Positions 1-10,024 of a DNA stretch of 64,000 bases are shown here, one piece after another (positions within the stretch are counted from its first letter, which is position 1; each line of letters begins with the position of its first letter). A program made the position numbers and the translations under genes. The stretch covers positions 48,421,441 through 48,485,440 of the forward strand of contig OY821517.1 in NCBI GenBank assembly GCA_963682025.1, written 5' to 3'. Under the pieces are notes generated by a model that did no database searches, had not been told where the DNA came from, and saw only the letters and a program-made list of their open reading frames with translations. The DNA is from Cordilura impudica (lineage: Eukaryota; Arthropoda; Insecta; Diptera; Scathophagidae).

Positions 1-430
1 GGTACCTTCAACATGGGGTTTTCCGTTTACATTAATATTTCAACTTATTGCACTATTTATAACAAAAGTAAACAAAATATTTGAAAAGGTAAACTATTGT
101 GAATTTTAAGCATATTTTAGGTCATATCTAGGCATAAGGGCGACCGATTAATCCCATTTTAAATACCAATCTGCTCGAAATAATGACAAAGAAAATTATC
201 CTAAGTTTTACCAGGTAAATGGTTTATTTTGTGAATGACCATGATTTCAACAGACTGACGGACGGACGGACGGACATCGCTATGCCGATTTGAGTTGTTA
301 TAAAAATCAAGAGTATGTATATGTTCTTTATGGGGTCGCAAATTCATTTTCCGATGCGTTCCGATGCGTTACAAACGGCACAGTGGTGTGTAGAGGGTAT
401 AAAAATGCATAGCTTCTAAAGGACGGCATA
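1..430. repeat. Fragment of dispersed fly repeat (GGACGGACATCGCTA type)
   Basis: Around 255-295 the sequence has repeated GACGGACGGACGG followed by ACATCGCTATGCCGATTT, then a 'TTTATGGGGTCGCAAA' stretch and a terminal 'GAGGGTATAAAAA' at about 396-410. The same GGACGGACATCGCTA core occurs in the larger dispersed repeat at 17.9-18.66 kb and, reverse-complemented, near 51.3 kb. I know this arrangement as a very common dispersed repeat in fly genomes, but I cannot name its class from the sequence. No coding potential is seen. Confidence 0.55.
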
Positions 431-523
431 AAATTTTGCAATATAATAGTGATTTGTGCCATCTTCTTTTATAAAAAATAAAAAATTACAAGTTGCGACA
501 CGAATGCACACGAATAATAACTA

Positions 524-1837
524 AAGGGTCCGCCAAATAACTTTTTTTTTTTTTTTGAAAATACTATAGAAAAAAAACTACTCAATATTGTCTCAAATTT
601 CTTTTTTTATTTAAGAGTACAATCCTTCCGGTTAATAATGGAAAATAATTTCATTCAAATGGCTGCCTCGGCTGGCCATGCAGTAGCCTACACGATCGGT
701 CCAATTTTTAAGCACATTATCGATTGTGTGCAGCTGTACTTCACTAATGGCTTAACGAATATTGTCCTTTAAAGCGTCAATTGTCTCTGGCTTGTTGGCG
801 TAACACTTATCTTTGAGGGCACCCCACAAATAATAGTCCCACGGTGTCAAATCGCAGCTCGTAGGTGGCCAAACGACATCAGCTCTGCGGCTGATAATGC
901 GATCTTCAAAAACAGGCGCCAAACATCGAGTGTAGCTTCGGCTGTGTGGCACGTAGCGCCGTCCTGTTGAAACCAAATGTTGCCAATATCCTCCTCTTCA
1001 ATTTTTGTGAACAAAAATTCGTTCAACATGGCCCGATAACGATCGCCATTGACTATAACGGCCACTCCTTGCTCATTTTCGAAGAAAAATGGCCCAATTA
1101 TGCCTCTGGACCAAAATCCGCACCAAACAGTGACTCGTTTTGGGTGTGTCGGCTTTTCAATGTATGCGTGCGGGTTTTCTGTGCCCCAAATGTGACAATT
1201 TTTCTTGTTTACATACCCGCCAAGATCAAAATGAGCTTCATCTGAAAAGATGATTTTTTTTTTGGCAAAATCGGCATCTTCTGTAAGTCGATCGCAGGCC
1301 CACTTAGCGAAGCGAAAACGCATTGGATGGTCAGTTGGCTTCAACTCCTGAACCAATTGGACTTTGTATGGCGTCATACCAAGGTCCTTATGGAAAATTC
1401 ATCTTAATGATGCCTCCGAAATGTTCAATTCTTGAGAACGACGGTGAATTGATGTTGATGGCGAAAGTGTGCGTGACACTTTCTGCCACAGCAGCAATAT
1501 TCTCGGGTGTACGCACTGTTTTTGGCTTTTTACGCTTTGGTTTATCGTTGAGGATGCCAGTTTCTTTCACTTTTTTCACAAGATAACGAACATACTGAGC
1601 TGACGGTGCTTCTCTTCTTCCAAAATCCGTACGCAATTTTCGCACACATTCTGCAACATTACCATGATTTTCAAAGTAATGTCGCAATATTTCCCAGCGT
1701 TGTTCAAGCGTATACACAACCATATTCGTTCAGCGGAAGGATAAAACTAATTATCTGTCAATTCAGACAAGAGCTAAGTATTAACATTCACGAAATAAGC
1801 ACTAGTTGAAACAAAAAACTTTAGATGGCGGACCCTT
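524..1837 (-). mobile_element. mariner element, rosa-like (DD41D), both ends present
   Basis: The ends are inverted copies of AAGGGTCCGCCA (524-535 and 1826-1837), each flanked by TA (522-523 and 1838-1839), the expected target duplication of Tc1/mariner elements. The length of 1,314 bp is typical for mariner. The only gene is the transposase on the minus strand, starting about 115 bp inside the right end. The gene carries frameshifts and a nonsense codon, so this copy is inactive unless helped in trans. Confidence 0.9.
632..1723 (-). pseudogene. mariner transposase (DD41D, rosa-like), inactivated
   Basis: The cut-and-paste transposase of the surrounding mariner. The start at 1723 gives MVVYTLEQRWEILRHYF, an N-terminal helix-turn-helix region. 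The catalytic core follows in another frame from 1377: IFSDEAHFDL carries the first Asp, WFQQDGATCHTA the second, and LTPWDYYLWG (third frame, 752-976) the third. Counting from the D of QQDG to the D of PWDYY gives 41 intervening residues, which is DD41D and not the usual DD34D; the family link to rosa elements is from general knowledge. Damage seen: one frameshift between about 1380 and 1490, a second after ATCHTAEATLDV near 940, and a TAA just after DALKDNIR near 751, beyond which the frame stays open to ...HLNEIIFHY and stops at 632-634. Roughly 360 codons when joined, normal for the group. Confidence 0.88.
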
Positions 1838-2515
1838 TATATGTATATCCGCTTAAAATATAAAAATTCCAATTTTTTTTCTTGCACCTCCAATGTAAAT
1901 GACAAAATATAAAACACTTTCACACACAATTTGTTACAGAAACGTTATCGAAATATTTGCAAAATAACCTGAACTTGATGGTTCCATTAGCAAAGTTGTT
2001 TACTTTTAAAACACTTTTTGAAATAAATAAAATTTTACAGCGCGAAAGTTTTGTCTTTTTTTAGTCTTTTTTGCACAAAAATATTAATAAAGTTTGCGTT
2101 TTCCCACGTTAAAGGCACTGAGGTATAATTTTATATACTTTAACCGGGTACAAACAGTTTCGAAGATACCTAAAATTTTTTTTTAATTACCCTTAATCCA
2201 AGAAAACAGGCAATTCTAACCCACAGTGAGATCGAACCACTTTCTATATTGTCTCTCATATTCATAGCAGAGAAGAATGTTTTATAATATTATTGATTTC
2301 TACCCTCACACATATTTTTTCCTGAGTGCTCAAAAGGTTCTACATATTTTTTGTTTTTGATTTAAAATACATTTACAGTCGATAAAAGAGATAATTGGAA
2401 AACATTTTCTTTTTCTTGTTTAAAAACACCAAGCAGGCGTTATTTATATTAATAATATTTTCTGCGAACAAAAGAAAAATAAAAAAAGATAAAACAAAGT
2501 AGAACAGTTACCATT

Positions 2516-3165
2516 TCAGTAGTATGTATGTATAATACTTTGTGGAGTACCCTTTATTGCGCAAGACTGCTCGGCATCGTCTAGGCATATTGAGTCAACC
2601 AAGTCTTGACAGACTGATGCCGGTATCGCGTTCCACGAAGCCATAAGAAGTTGCCAAAGCTCATCACTGTTGATTGGATACTTTCCTCTAAGTGACGTCT
2701 TTACTACATTCCACAAATTTTCCATTGGAATTGAGGTGGCCACTCTTCGATAGTGCCATTAAATCACGGTAACATATTAGTTTGAAAAATTTCAGCATAA
2801 TCTTTTGCCTTCATAATGGCCTGTATACGATGTAGCGGTCCAACACCATTGTATGGAAATGCTCACCGTACCATGATGTTACCACTACCATGTTTAATTG
2901 TTTTAACAGTAAACATGGAGTTAAACGCTGTATTCGCAGATCTTTTTACGTTATGAACACCTTAATCTGAGTTAAGCAAATTAATTTTAGTTTCGTCAGG
3001 CCAAAGAATATTACGCCATTTTTCTTTAGACCAGTTTACATGCTTTTCACCAGATTTTAATCTTTGTTGTACGTTATTCTTAGACAACATGGGTGCACTC
3101 AGTAAATAGATTCGTTGCGGCAACCGAATTTTGGAACTCTTTTGAACTATCACATTATTCTCTTG
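2516..3165 (-). pseudogene. Tc1-like transposase fragment
   Basis: A decayed DDE transposase of the Tc1 group. Reading on the minus strand from about 3160, the frame contains WSKEKWRNILWPDETKINLL (first catalytic Asp in the W-D-E motif), then VKTIKHGSGNIMV and NGVGPLHRIQAIM with intervening stops, and finally MENLWNVVKTSLRGKYPINS, which contains the ENLW block holding the third catalytic residue (Glu). The block that should carry the second Asp (QDNDPKHS) is missing between about 2745 and 2810, so there is an internal deletion, and everything before the first catalytic motif is also absent. I could not find terminal repeats. The protein resembles the better preserved transposase at 19.06-19.97 kb (similar KWRNILW and HGGGNIMV blocks), so the two probably belong to related Tc1 lineages. 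Confidence 0.8.
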
Positions 3166-3234
3166 TGAATATCTAATTTAGATGATACCATTTATTAACT
3201 AGCTGTAAACCGATGCACTTCGCTACACCCAACG

Positions 3235-3515
3235 AAACGAAAAAAAAAACTGGGAGTACATTTACTTGATTTTGGGTTTTTGCAATTTTTGATTTGTCGA
3301 TTTTTCGATTTTGATGATTTTTTTTGTTATTCCTGATTTTTTCTATTCCCGATTTTCGGTTTTCGAAATTTTTGATTTAGGCAATTTTTGATGTTAGCGA
3401 TTTTTGTTATTCGCGTTTTTTGGTTTTAGCGATTTTTGTTTCTTTTTGCGATTTTTGGTTTCGGCTATTTTTGTTATTCGCGATTTTCGGTTTTGGCGAT
3501 TTTTGATTTTGTAAT
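3235..3515. repeat. Degenerate T-rich cryptic minisatellite
   Basis: The stretch is built from irregular copies of GCGATTTTTGNTTTTNG-like words (for example around 3375-3500, GCGATTTTTG recurs about every 30-45 bases). It is strand-asymmetric, being T and G rich on the plus strand. It directly precedes a Helitron-like copy. No coding potential. Confidence 0.55.
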
Positions 3516-3544
3516 TCCGCACATATTTTCCACGACTACTCACA

Positions 3545-3993
3545 TCTATAATATTAATAGGCTAGGCGATTTCTTGTGGCATATGTTTTGTTCTACCGTT
3601 ATATCCCGATTTTGACCAAACATATATTATTTGAAAGGTATTTCTTTTTAGCCGATTTGCAGGTTTTGTTCTACCGTTTTATCCCGATTTTGGGCAAACA
3701 TATATAATTTGAAAGGAATTTCTTTTTAGCCGATTTGCAGATTTACAGATTTTAAAATTTTTTCCCTTACTTTGAGTAAATTGCATTTAAAGTTGCTACT
3801 AACACATACATAAAATTATACAATGCTATGTGTGTGTTTATTAAATTTGTTAATGTGTTTGTAATAAAAATGAGTTTGTTGTGTTGATTTGTGAATTGGC
3901 TATAATTGATTAGCATACTTTTAGGGTCTTTATTTAATGAAAAAATAAAAATTTCTAGAATGCGCTCGAATTTCGAGGGCTGGAATCTGCTAG
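3545..3993 (+). mobile_element. Helitron-like non-autonomous element, copy A
   Basis: Starts TCTATAATATTAATAGG after an A and ends CTGCTAG before a T. The subterminal hairpin (GCGCTCGAATTTCGAGGGC) lies 9 bases before the CTAG. Unlike other copies it carries an internal tandem duplication of about 78 bp (3586-3663 and 3664-3741), which explains its 449 bp length. No reading frame. Confidence 0.75.
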
Positions 3994-4306
3994 TTGGTAA
4001 TTAATGTATTTGTCAAATGTTTCAAGACTGCCGCTTTCAGAGTACTTCATATTTTTTGTGCCACGCCCATTTTTCTTACAAAGTGTCAAGGCTTTCCTTT
4101 TTTTATTACTCCAGTTATATGATGTATATTTACTTTGTATGGGCGGTGCCACGCCCACAGCTCCGATCACGCCCATTAATAACTCATCAAGTCACACAAA
4201 GTCCCAAGCCTTCTGATACTACAGTACTATATACATATGTATATGATATTAAATATTTACTTTGTATAACTTATGAACTCACACAAAGTTCCAATTTTTT
4301 TTTGGA
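3994..4306. repeat. Dispersed repeat remnant with ACGCCC boxes
   Basis: Contains CCACGCCCAT, GGCGGTGCCACGCCCAC and CACGCCCATT boxes (4061-4175), the same kind of box seen at 39.0-39.9 kb. Two overlapping plus-strand frames here (4004-4349) look like translated repeat rather than a gene. Confidence 0.4.
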
Positions 4307-4721
4307 AAACGTGGCATTATCTCCAAAAATAACGTATTTATATATGTAGTTAGAGGTAAAGTTGTATTTTCCGTAAATTTGTAGGAGAAAACAGGAATTA
4401 TAACATTACTTATTATATTTTTAGTTTCTTTACGCCAACGGCACTTTTGTACCAGCTAAAGAGTAAATAATGTGATTTGCCATATTTTTCCACAAATAAT
4501 AACAAAATATTGCCACTTATATAAGAAATTTACAAATTTAAAATCAATTTACAGAAAATCCAATTTTACCCCTAACTACATATATAAATACGTTAATATC
4601 TTCAGCAATTAAGGAGCTAAAAAGATATTACGTACATCAAAAAGAAGCTTATGGTAACTGCTTTTACCGCGTGGTAACTACATACATTAAATACGTTATT
4701 TTTGGAGATAATGCCACGTTT
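4307..4721. mobile_element. Palindromic (fold-back) element
   Basis: Left arm 4307-4340 (AAACGTGGCATTATCTCCAA onward) is a perfect 34 bp inverse of 4688-4721. Part of the same left arm (about 4329-4355) also pairs with a second inverse block at 4570-4596, so the right side holds two partial copies of the arm. No open frame. The ends look like those of a miniature TIR element, but I see no clear target duplication. Confidence 0.6.
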
Positions 4722-5504
4722 AAAAAAAAAATGTTAAAAAATACTAAAAATTCAATAGGTTCATCAGATAAAAGGCACTCAAGTAGGCTTTCCAATGATA
4801 TATACATTGCTGAAGTCCGATAATAAGTAACAAAGTTATGTACAAATCAAAGCAAAGCTTTGTCGGTCCATAACTCCGTAAATAGGCTCGACCGCTATAA
4901 AAAAATTATTTCTCCTAAATTAACCCAAAAGCCTCTAAACCCGCCAAAAAAAAATTTTAAAAAATCGGGGTGTAGCCACTACAAAAGATAGATTTTTCGA
5001 CAAAAACGCGTCCAAAACATCAAGAAAAACATTTTGGATGAAAAAAATGCTATTGCCATCGTTTTTAGCGTACAATTTCACCTTGGAAAGGTAATATTAA
5101 AAAAAAAAAAATTAAATCAGCCGATTTTTTTTTATTACCTACTAAAAAAACCTTAAAAATAAAAGTTGAGAAAAAGTAAAAAAATTGAAATTTGGGCGCC
5201 TCAAAAATGATTTTTTCGATGTGTCGTAGTGGAACTTTTTTCCTCATGCCAAAAGCAATCGAAAAATCAATATTGACAAATTTTTGTCCTAACAAATCCG
5301 CCCACCCAAATGTACATGCTAATCTTATGTTACATATTGTTGTAATATACCACCATTTTGCGAATATAGAAATGTTTTTCCTTTTTGAATGTTGCCTTCT
5401 ATACACTTAATATATTGTGTAATTCTATACACACCACCACACTTCACTTAAACCACAAAAAACTCAACTTTGCAACCACACCAATCCTATTTTATTATAT
5501 GACG
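4722..5504. other. No gene seen; probable old repeat
   Basis: AT-rich sequence including a block (about 4760-4990) with TCCATAACTCCGTAAATAGG and a CGGGGTGTAGCCACTAC motif that read like dispersed-repeat consensus, then poly-A and T-rich tracts. The two opposing frames at 5065-5410 have no recognisable domain. Confidence 0.4.
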
Positions 5505-5954
5505 AGAAGCAATTCTGTGGTCACAAGCGATAACCGCCTAAGTCGACTTAAGAACGATTTGAGTTAAGTATGCTGTCATGTTCTACTAAAAACGCTTTAT
5601 ATTTCTGTAAAATCCCCATTTCTCGTAACACTTTTTATTATAAAGTTATTAATGAAAACATACTGACCTAAGTCGTAATGAAGCCACATTACATTTATAT
5701 AAACAGTTATTTTTCTCGCAAGCACGATTTTCGACGATTTAAGTTATGTATGCCATCACATTCTACTAAAAACGCTTTATATTTACGTGGAATCCCCATT
5801 TCTCTAACACTTTTTATTAAAAAATTATTAATGAAAACATACTGACCTAAGTCGTAATGAAGCCGCCCCATTGTATTTATATAAAAAGTTATTTTTCTCG
5901 AAAGCATGATTTTCGACTTAGGCGGTTAATGCTTGTGACCACAGAATTTACTTC
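5505..5954. mobile_element. TIR miniature element with internal tandem duplication
   Basis: The ends are inverted over about 40 bp: left TTCTGTGGTCACAAGC then ATAACCGCCTAAGTCGA; right the reverse complement with few differences. The interior is two near-identical units of period 180 bp (for example TTCTACTAAAAACGCTTTAT at 5581 and 5761). The short frame at 5707-5907 is a by-product. Ends resemble those of the miniature elements at 45.5 and 56.1 kb. Confidence 0.75.
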
Positions 5955-6580
5955 TTATATATTCCGGTGGATTTTTGAGCGATCCTCTTGGTTTCGTTTG
6001 AGCCATGGCAGCTCAGGGTGACAGTCTTATAAACGAGTATCCCAACTTTAAACAACTTTCCACAGAATTGGAAATGTATAATTTTACGATTTCACGTTAT
6101 ATTTCTATTTTTTTTTCTTCCCAAAAATAACAATTTTCAATTTATTTTTCCAAAATGACAAATAAATTAAAAATTCGATTCATTCATTCAGTTATAAATA
6201 CCAAAACAGGTTATAAGTTCGTTTTTCTTTTGTTATAGCCGAAAATTAATTCTAAAATACAAATTTGATTTTATCATATTAACCAACAATTTATAGTAAT
6301 ATGTATCTTTTTAGAAATTTTATGTTTAAAATATATTGTTATAATACAATTAATTGCTGCAATCCCCAATATTTATTATTGCTATCTATACTGCTTTTAA
6401 ATAGTGGCCTCAATTAAATTATTTTGGTAATTTGTGAAAATACTTTATTGCTAAACGGAACTTAATTTGCTTTTGTAGATACTTTCATTTTGTAAGAAAT
6501 ACGATAATAAGGTTTTGAGCGAAGAAACATATTGTATTTTTAAATTTAAACAAAATAAAACAATAAGTTGTATAAGCTAA
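5955..6580. other. No gene seen
   Basis: AT-rich sequence without a supported frame, repeat or RNA. Confidence 0.5.
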
Positions 6581-7260
6581 TAGTGCGTTAACATCTGAGG
6601 AAAATCTAGTAGATTTTAGTTGAAATCTATTTCAAAATCTATACCGTTTACATCTAACTTTTTTGACATTTTGTGAGATTTTGTTTCCACAACAATAAAC
6701 AGCTGATTAAAATAAAACATATGTATAAACTATAGTAGAAATACCAAAAATAAATAAAACAATTGGAAAATGAAAATATGGAAAATTCTAAGAAGAAACA
6801 GATTTTATAATTATATTATGCATCAAAAATGAAAAAAGCACAAACTGAAATAGAAATTTTGCGAAAAAAAATCAGCATTTGTAAATAATTTTTTAGCAGA
6901 TTGGAATGGGCACATGTCAGTATAAAAAGTTATAACTTTTCAATTACCAAATATTTTTTATTATAGATTCGTCACGTTTTTTTGTTAATAATTAATATTT
7001 TATTTCCTTTTTATTCAACTTGTTTGCTTTTGTTTTTAAATGTCAATTTTTCAGTCACTGCGTTGTAATTTTCTACTACAATATTAAAAAAACACAGTAG
7101 TATCATTTGGTAGTGTCCATATTTGACAAGATTATGTGAGATTTTGCACAAATCTAGTAACGAGCTAGATTTTGTTTTGTATGGGAAATCTAGTAAAAAT
7201 GAGCTAGATTTCGTTCGAAATCTCGTATATACTAGATTTTGCTTAGATGTATACGCACTA
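6581..7260. mobile_element. TIR miniature element (TAGTGCGT ends)
   Basis: Left end TAGTGCGTTAACATCTGAGG and right end, reverse-complemented, TAGTGCGTATACATCTAAGC; the match continues through AAAATCTAGTA. Total 680 bp. It lacks a transposase frame. The right end sits immediately next to a Tc1 transposase fragment, suggesting insertion into or beside that older element. Superfamily not determined. Confidence 0.7.
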
Positions 7261-7261
7261 T

Positions 7262-7550
7262 AAGAAAGAATTCTATTTTTTCTGCGTGTACTTTTCTAGG
7301 GCTTGAAGCTTTAAAGTTTTCACTAATAAGTATTTTTCGTATTGTTAACGTATTTCTTAGCTGTTTCGAAGAGGTAAAGGTAAAGCGCACAACGCTTCCT
7401 TTAATTTTAGGTGTAATTTTTAGTTTTCTATCGCAAGTTAGTTTCAACGGTTCCAATTTAACAGCATTTTCTACGATTATTTTTGAAACTCCGTGAATCT
7501 CTGACACCTTTCCTGCGTTAAATAAATCTTTAATATATGTCGAGTCACAG
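7262..7550 (-). pseudogene. Tc1-like transposase, N-terminal fragment
   Basis: On the minus strand a frame opens as STYIKDLFNAGKVSEIHGVSK and continues to TIRKILISENFKASSPRKV. This order (helix-turn-helix for end binding, a second DNA-binding helix set, then the xARSPRK linker) is the N-terminal half of Tc1-type transposases; the equivalent block in the element at 19 kb reads TIRLMLLKNYLKARSARKV. The catalytic half is absent: the frame runs into the miniature element that ends at 7260, and no DDE motif is found downstream. The amino-terminal Met is not obvious; homology begins upstream of the Met at 7507. Only about 95 codons remain. Function is lost. Confidence 0.65.
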
Positions 7551-7704
7551 ACGAAAAAATATATAAGTATATGTATATATTTAATTTAAATATGTATTTA
7601 CTAAAAACACTTTTTTTTACCTTTTCACATACAAAAAACAATTTTAAAAACAATGTTTTTTATCGAAATGACATGTCGTCCTTATTAATTCTGACAGCCG
7701 AAAA

Positions 7705-9367
7705 CTACCCTACAAGAACAGTGACGGTCATTTGACCGGTGATATGACCGTCACTACTGACTGAAGTGTCGGTCATCGCGTAGAACAAAGTTTCTATCAT
7801 TTTATTAAGGCAAATATGCCAAAACTGACCGAAACCTTTGTGTACATGTGATTTTGCATCTTACTCTAACCTATGAAAGTATGTAAACCCTATAATATAT
7901 ATCTGAACTGCTCACTCTACCGCTGTTTAGTAGTCAAAGATGATAGATATATACATCATCATTGACCGGTCACGCTTGATTATAATGAAACACGTCTTAT
8001 TATTTTTTATTTATTTATTGTATTAAAAATCAAATTCAAAATTAAAAATAAACATTAAATATTAAAAACACAACAATATCACTAATTCCGAAACGTGGTG
8101 ATAACTTTGAGACAATGTTGAAACAGGACAATGGGCTTAACTTAAAACAGATATTACAACTTTGCTGACTTTTCACTCGAAACATCCCTAAACTCAATAG
8201 AAATTTCCGGTAGTGGGCCTTAGTGCAAACAGTAGTTTCTTAAATAAAACAATTTATTATAACACTTACATATATATCAACAATTTATATTAAAGCTTAC
8301 CTTTTGAGTGTTGTGAATTAACAATTTCGGCCAAACCTGATAAAATTCATTTGGAAAATTGATTTTTTTTTTTCTTTTTAAGGCTAGTTCCGCGAAGCCG
8401 AGTAGCTTGTCTGCAGATTCTAATGAGTAAATGATGTATTCATTCAAATACTGCTACCTTTGTTTGTACAGAACGGTGTGTGAGATATTGTGATAATACC
8501 TTCATAAATCAATTTTTTCAATATTCGAAATCTTTGTTCTTTTGAAGAAACTAATTTCATTTTATATTATCAACATCATATTCCAGACACTATATTCCAG
8601 AATGGCATAAATTAAAACATTCAAATATTAAAACTCCCATATCCATGTTATGGCAACAGACTGAAAGATAGATATAAGGATTAGTGTAAAATGCTGCAAG
8701 GAAGATTTACTTTGTTTCTAATAATAAGTTCAGTTGGTGATTGCGCATGTATTAACAATATATTTATAGTGTCTTCCGTGCGCACTTAACTGGCATCATT
8801 ACGAATCGATTTAATAAACTGTGTCAGCGTTGTTTCACACAATTATATTTCTTGTGTATTATCTTACAACATCATAAAAAATCCATCAATAATATCAAAT
8901 AGATAACCATATTATTTTCTGGTACAGCATTCACAATCGAAATCCAGGATATAACATATTGTCGCACAATATAATTCTTTACACAAATGCGTTTCCTAAG
9001 AGGTATAAAAGTTCTAGATTGAAAGTTTGTGAAAATTCTACAGCAATATCTTTAATAACGATCCAACAGGAATAGGCCACAAGAAGCGTGCAAAAAAATA
9101 AATTGTGGAAGGGTATAATGGAGGGACGTGCCACCACAATTGAGAATGGCACTAACGAATTCACCGACATAATTTGAAGAATCCTAAAGAAACAACAAAA
9201 ATTAACTTGAACTTTTTAATTTAATTAATTACTTACCTTTCCTAAACAAAAACAACTCTACAACAGCAACAATGACAGTCATATGTTTTTAAATAGAAAA
9301 AACTGCAAGTGTTTAGTACAAAAATTGTTTATGTGTTAGTTTCAGTCATTCATTTCTTGTAGGGTAG
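7705..9367. mobile_element. Unclassified candidate element with 14 bp TIRs
   Basis: CTACCCTACAAGAA at 7705-7718 is exactly inverted at 9354-9367. Just inside the left end GTGACGGTCAT (7721-7731) pairs perfectly with ATGACCGTCAC (7744-7754) around a TTGACCGGTGAT loop, and further TGACCG words occur near 7812 and 7968. No target duplication is visible. The interior holds a hydrophobic frame and a possible intron on the minus strand (separate entry). It could also be a chance 14 bp match, but the clustered TGACCG motifs argue for a real end. Confidence 0.45.
8979..9183 (-). other. Hydrophobic open frame with possible 53 bp intron upstream; unidentified
   Basis: The minus-strand frame MSVNSLVPFSIVVARPSIIP... 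is 63 residues and contains one strongly hydrophobic stretch (FFCTLLVAYSCWIVI). After its stop a second frame stays open for about 40 more codons (KNYIVRQYVISWISIVNA), so a longer, frameshifted protein is possible. Upstream, a GTAAGT donor (at 9236 reading leftwards) and a TTTCTTTAG acceptor (ending 9184) delimit a 53 bp intron-like segment, typical in size for flies; however, the upstream exon does not stay open in the matching frame. I do not recognise the protein. A receptor-like membrane protein fragment or a chance AT-rich frame both remain possible. Confidence 0.25.
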
Positions 9368-9649
9368 TGATCTTAAAATACTTGGTAATTTTATAAAGGA
9401 ATTTGTTTTTGTAATTTACAATAAGATTAATTCCGTTATGGCCAATTCTTCAATTTTGTTCATTTTTTTTTCTTATTTTGATGTTACACATCATTGTCCT
9501 TATTATTTGTACACAACTGTATACGTTTGTTCATTTTGTCATATACGAGTAGTTAAGCACTTGTCGGTTTGCTCGTCTTGTTGTCCTAGCTGCTACTAAT
9601 CATTTTGTGAGAAGTCACAAATCAATAATGTTAACCCTCTAGTTTATAA

Positions 9650-10024
9650 TCTATAATATTAATAGGTTAGGCGATTTCTTGTGACCGATGTTTTGTTCTA
9701 CCGTTTTATCCCGATTTTGACCAAACGTATATTATTTGAAAGGTATTTCTTTTTAGCCAATTTGCAGATTTACAGATTTTAAAACTTTTTCCTTTATTTT
9801 GAGTAAATTGCATTTAAAGTTGCTACTAACACATACATAAAATTATACAATGCTATGTGTGTGTTTATTAAATTTGTTAATGTGTTTGTAATAAAAACGA
9901 GTGTGTTTTGTGTGTTGATTTGTGAATTGGCTACAATTGATTAGCATACCTTTAGGGTTTTTATTTAATAAAAAAAAAAATTCCTAGAATTTGCACTTGA
10001 ATTTCGAGGGCTGGAATCTGCTAG
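9650..10024 (+). mobile_element. Helitron-like non-autonomous element, copy B
   Basis: TCTATAATATTAATAGG start after A, CTGCTAG end before T, 375 bp. The subterminal hairpin is slightly degraded (CTTGAATTTCGAG). Internal sequence matches the family throughout, including 'TTTGAAAGGTATTTCTTTTT'. Confidence 0.8.
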
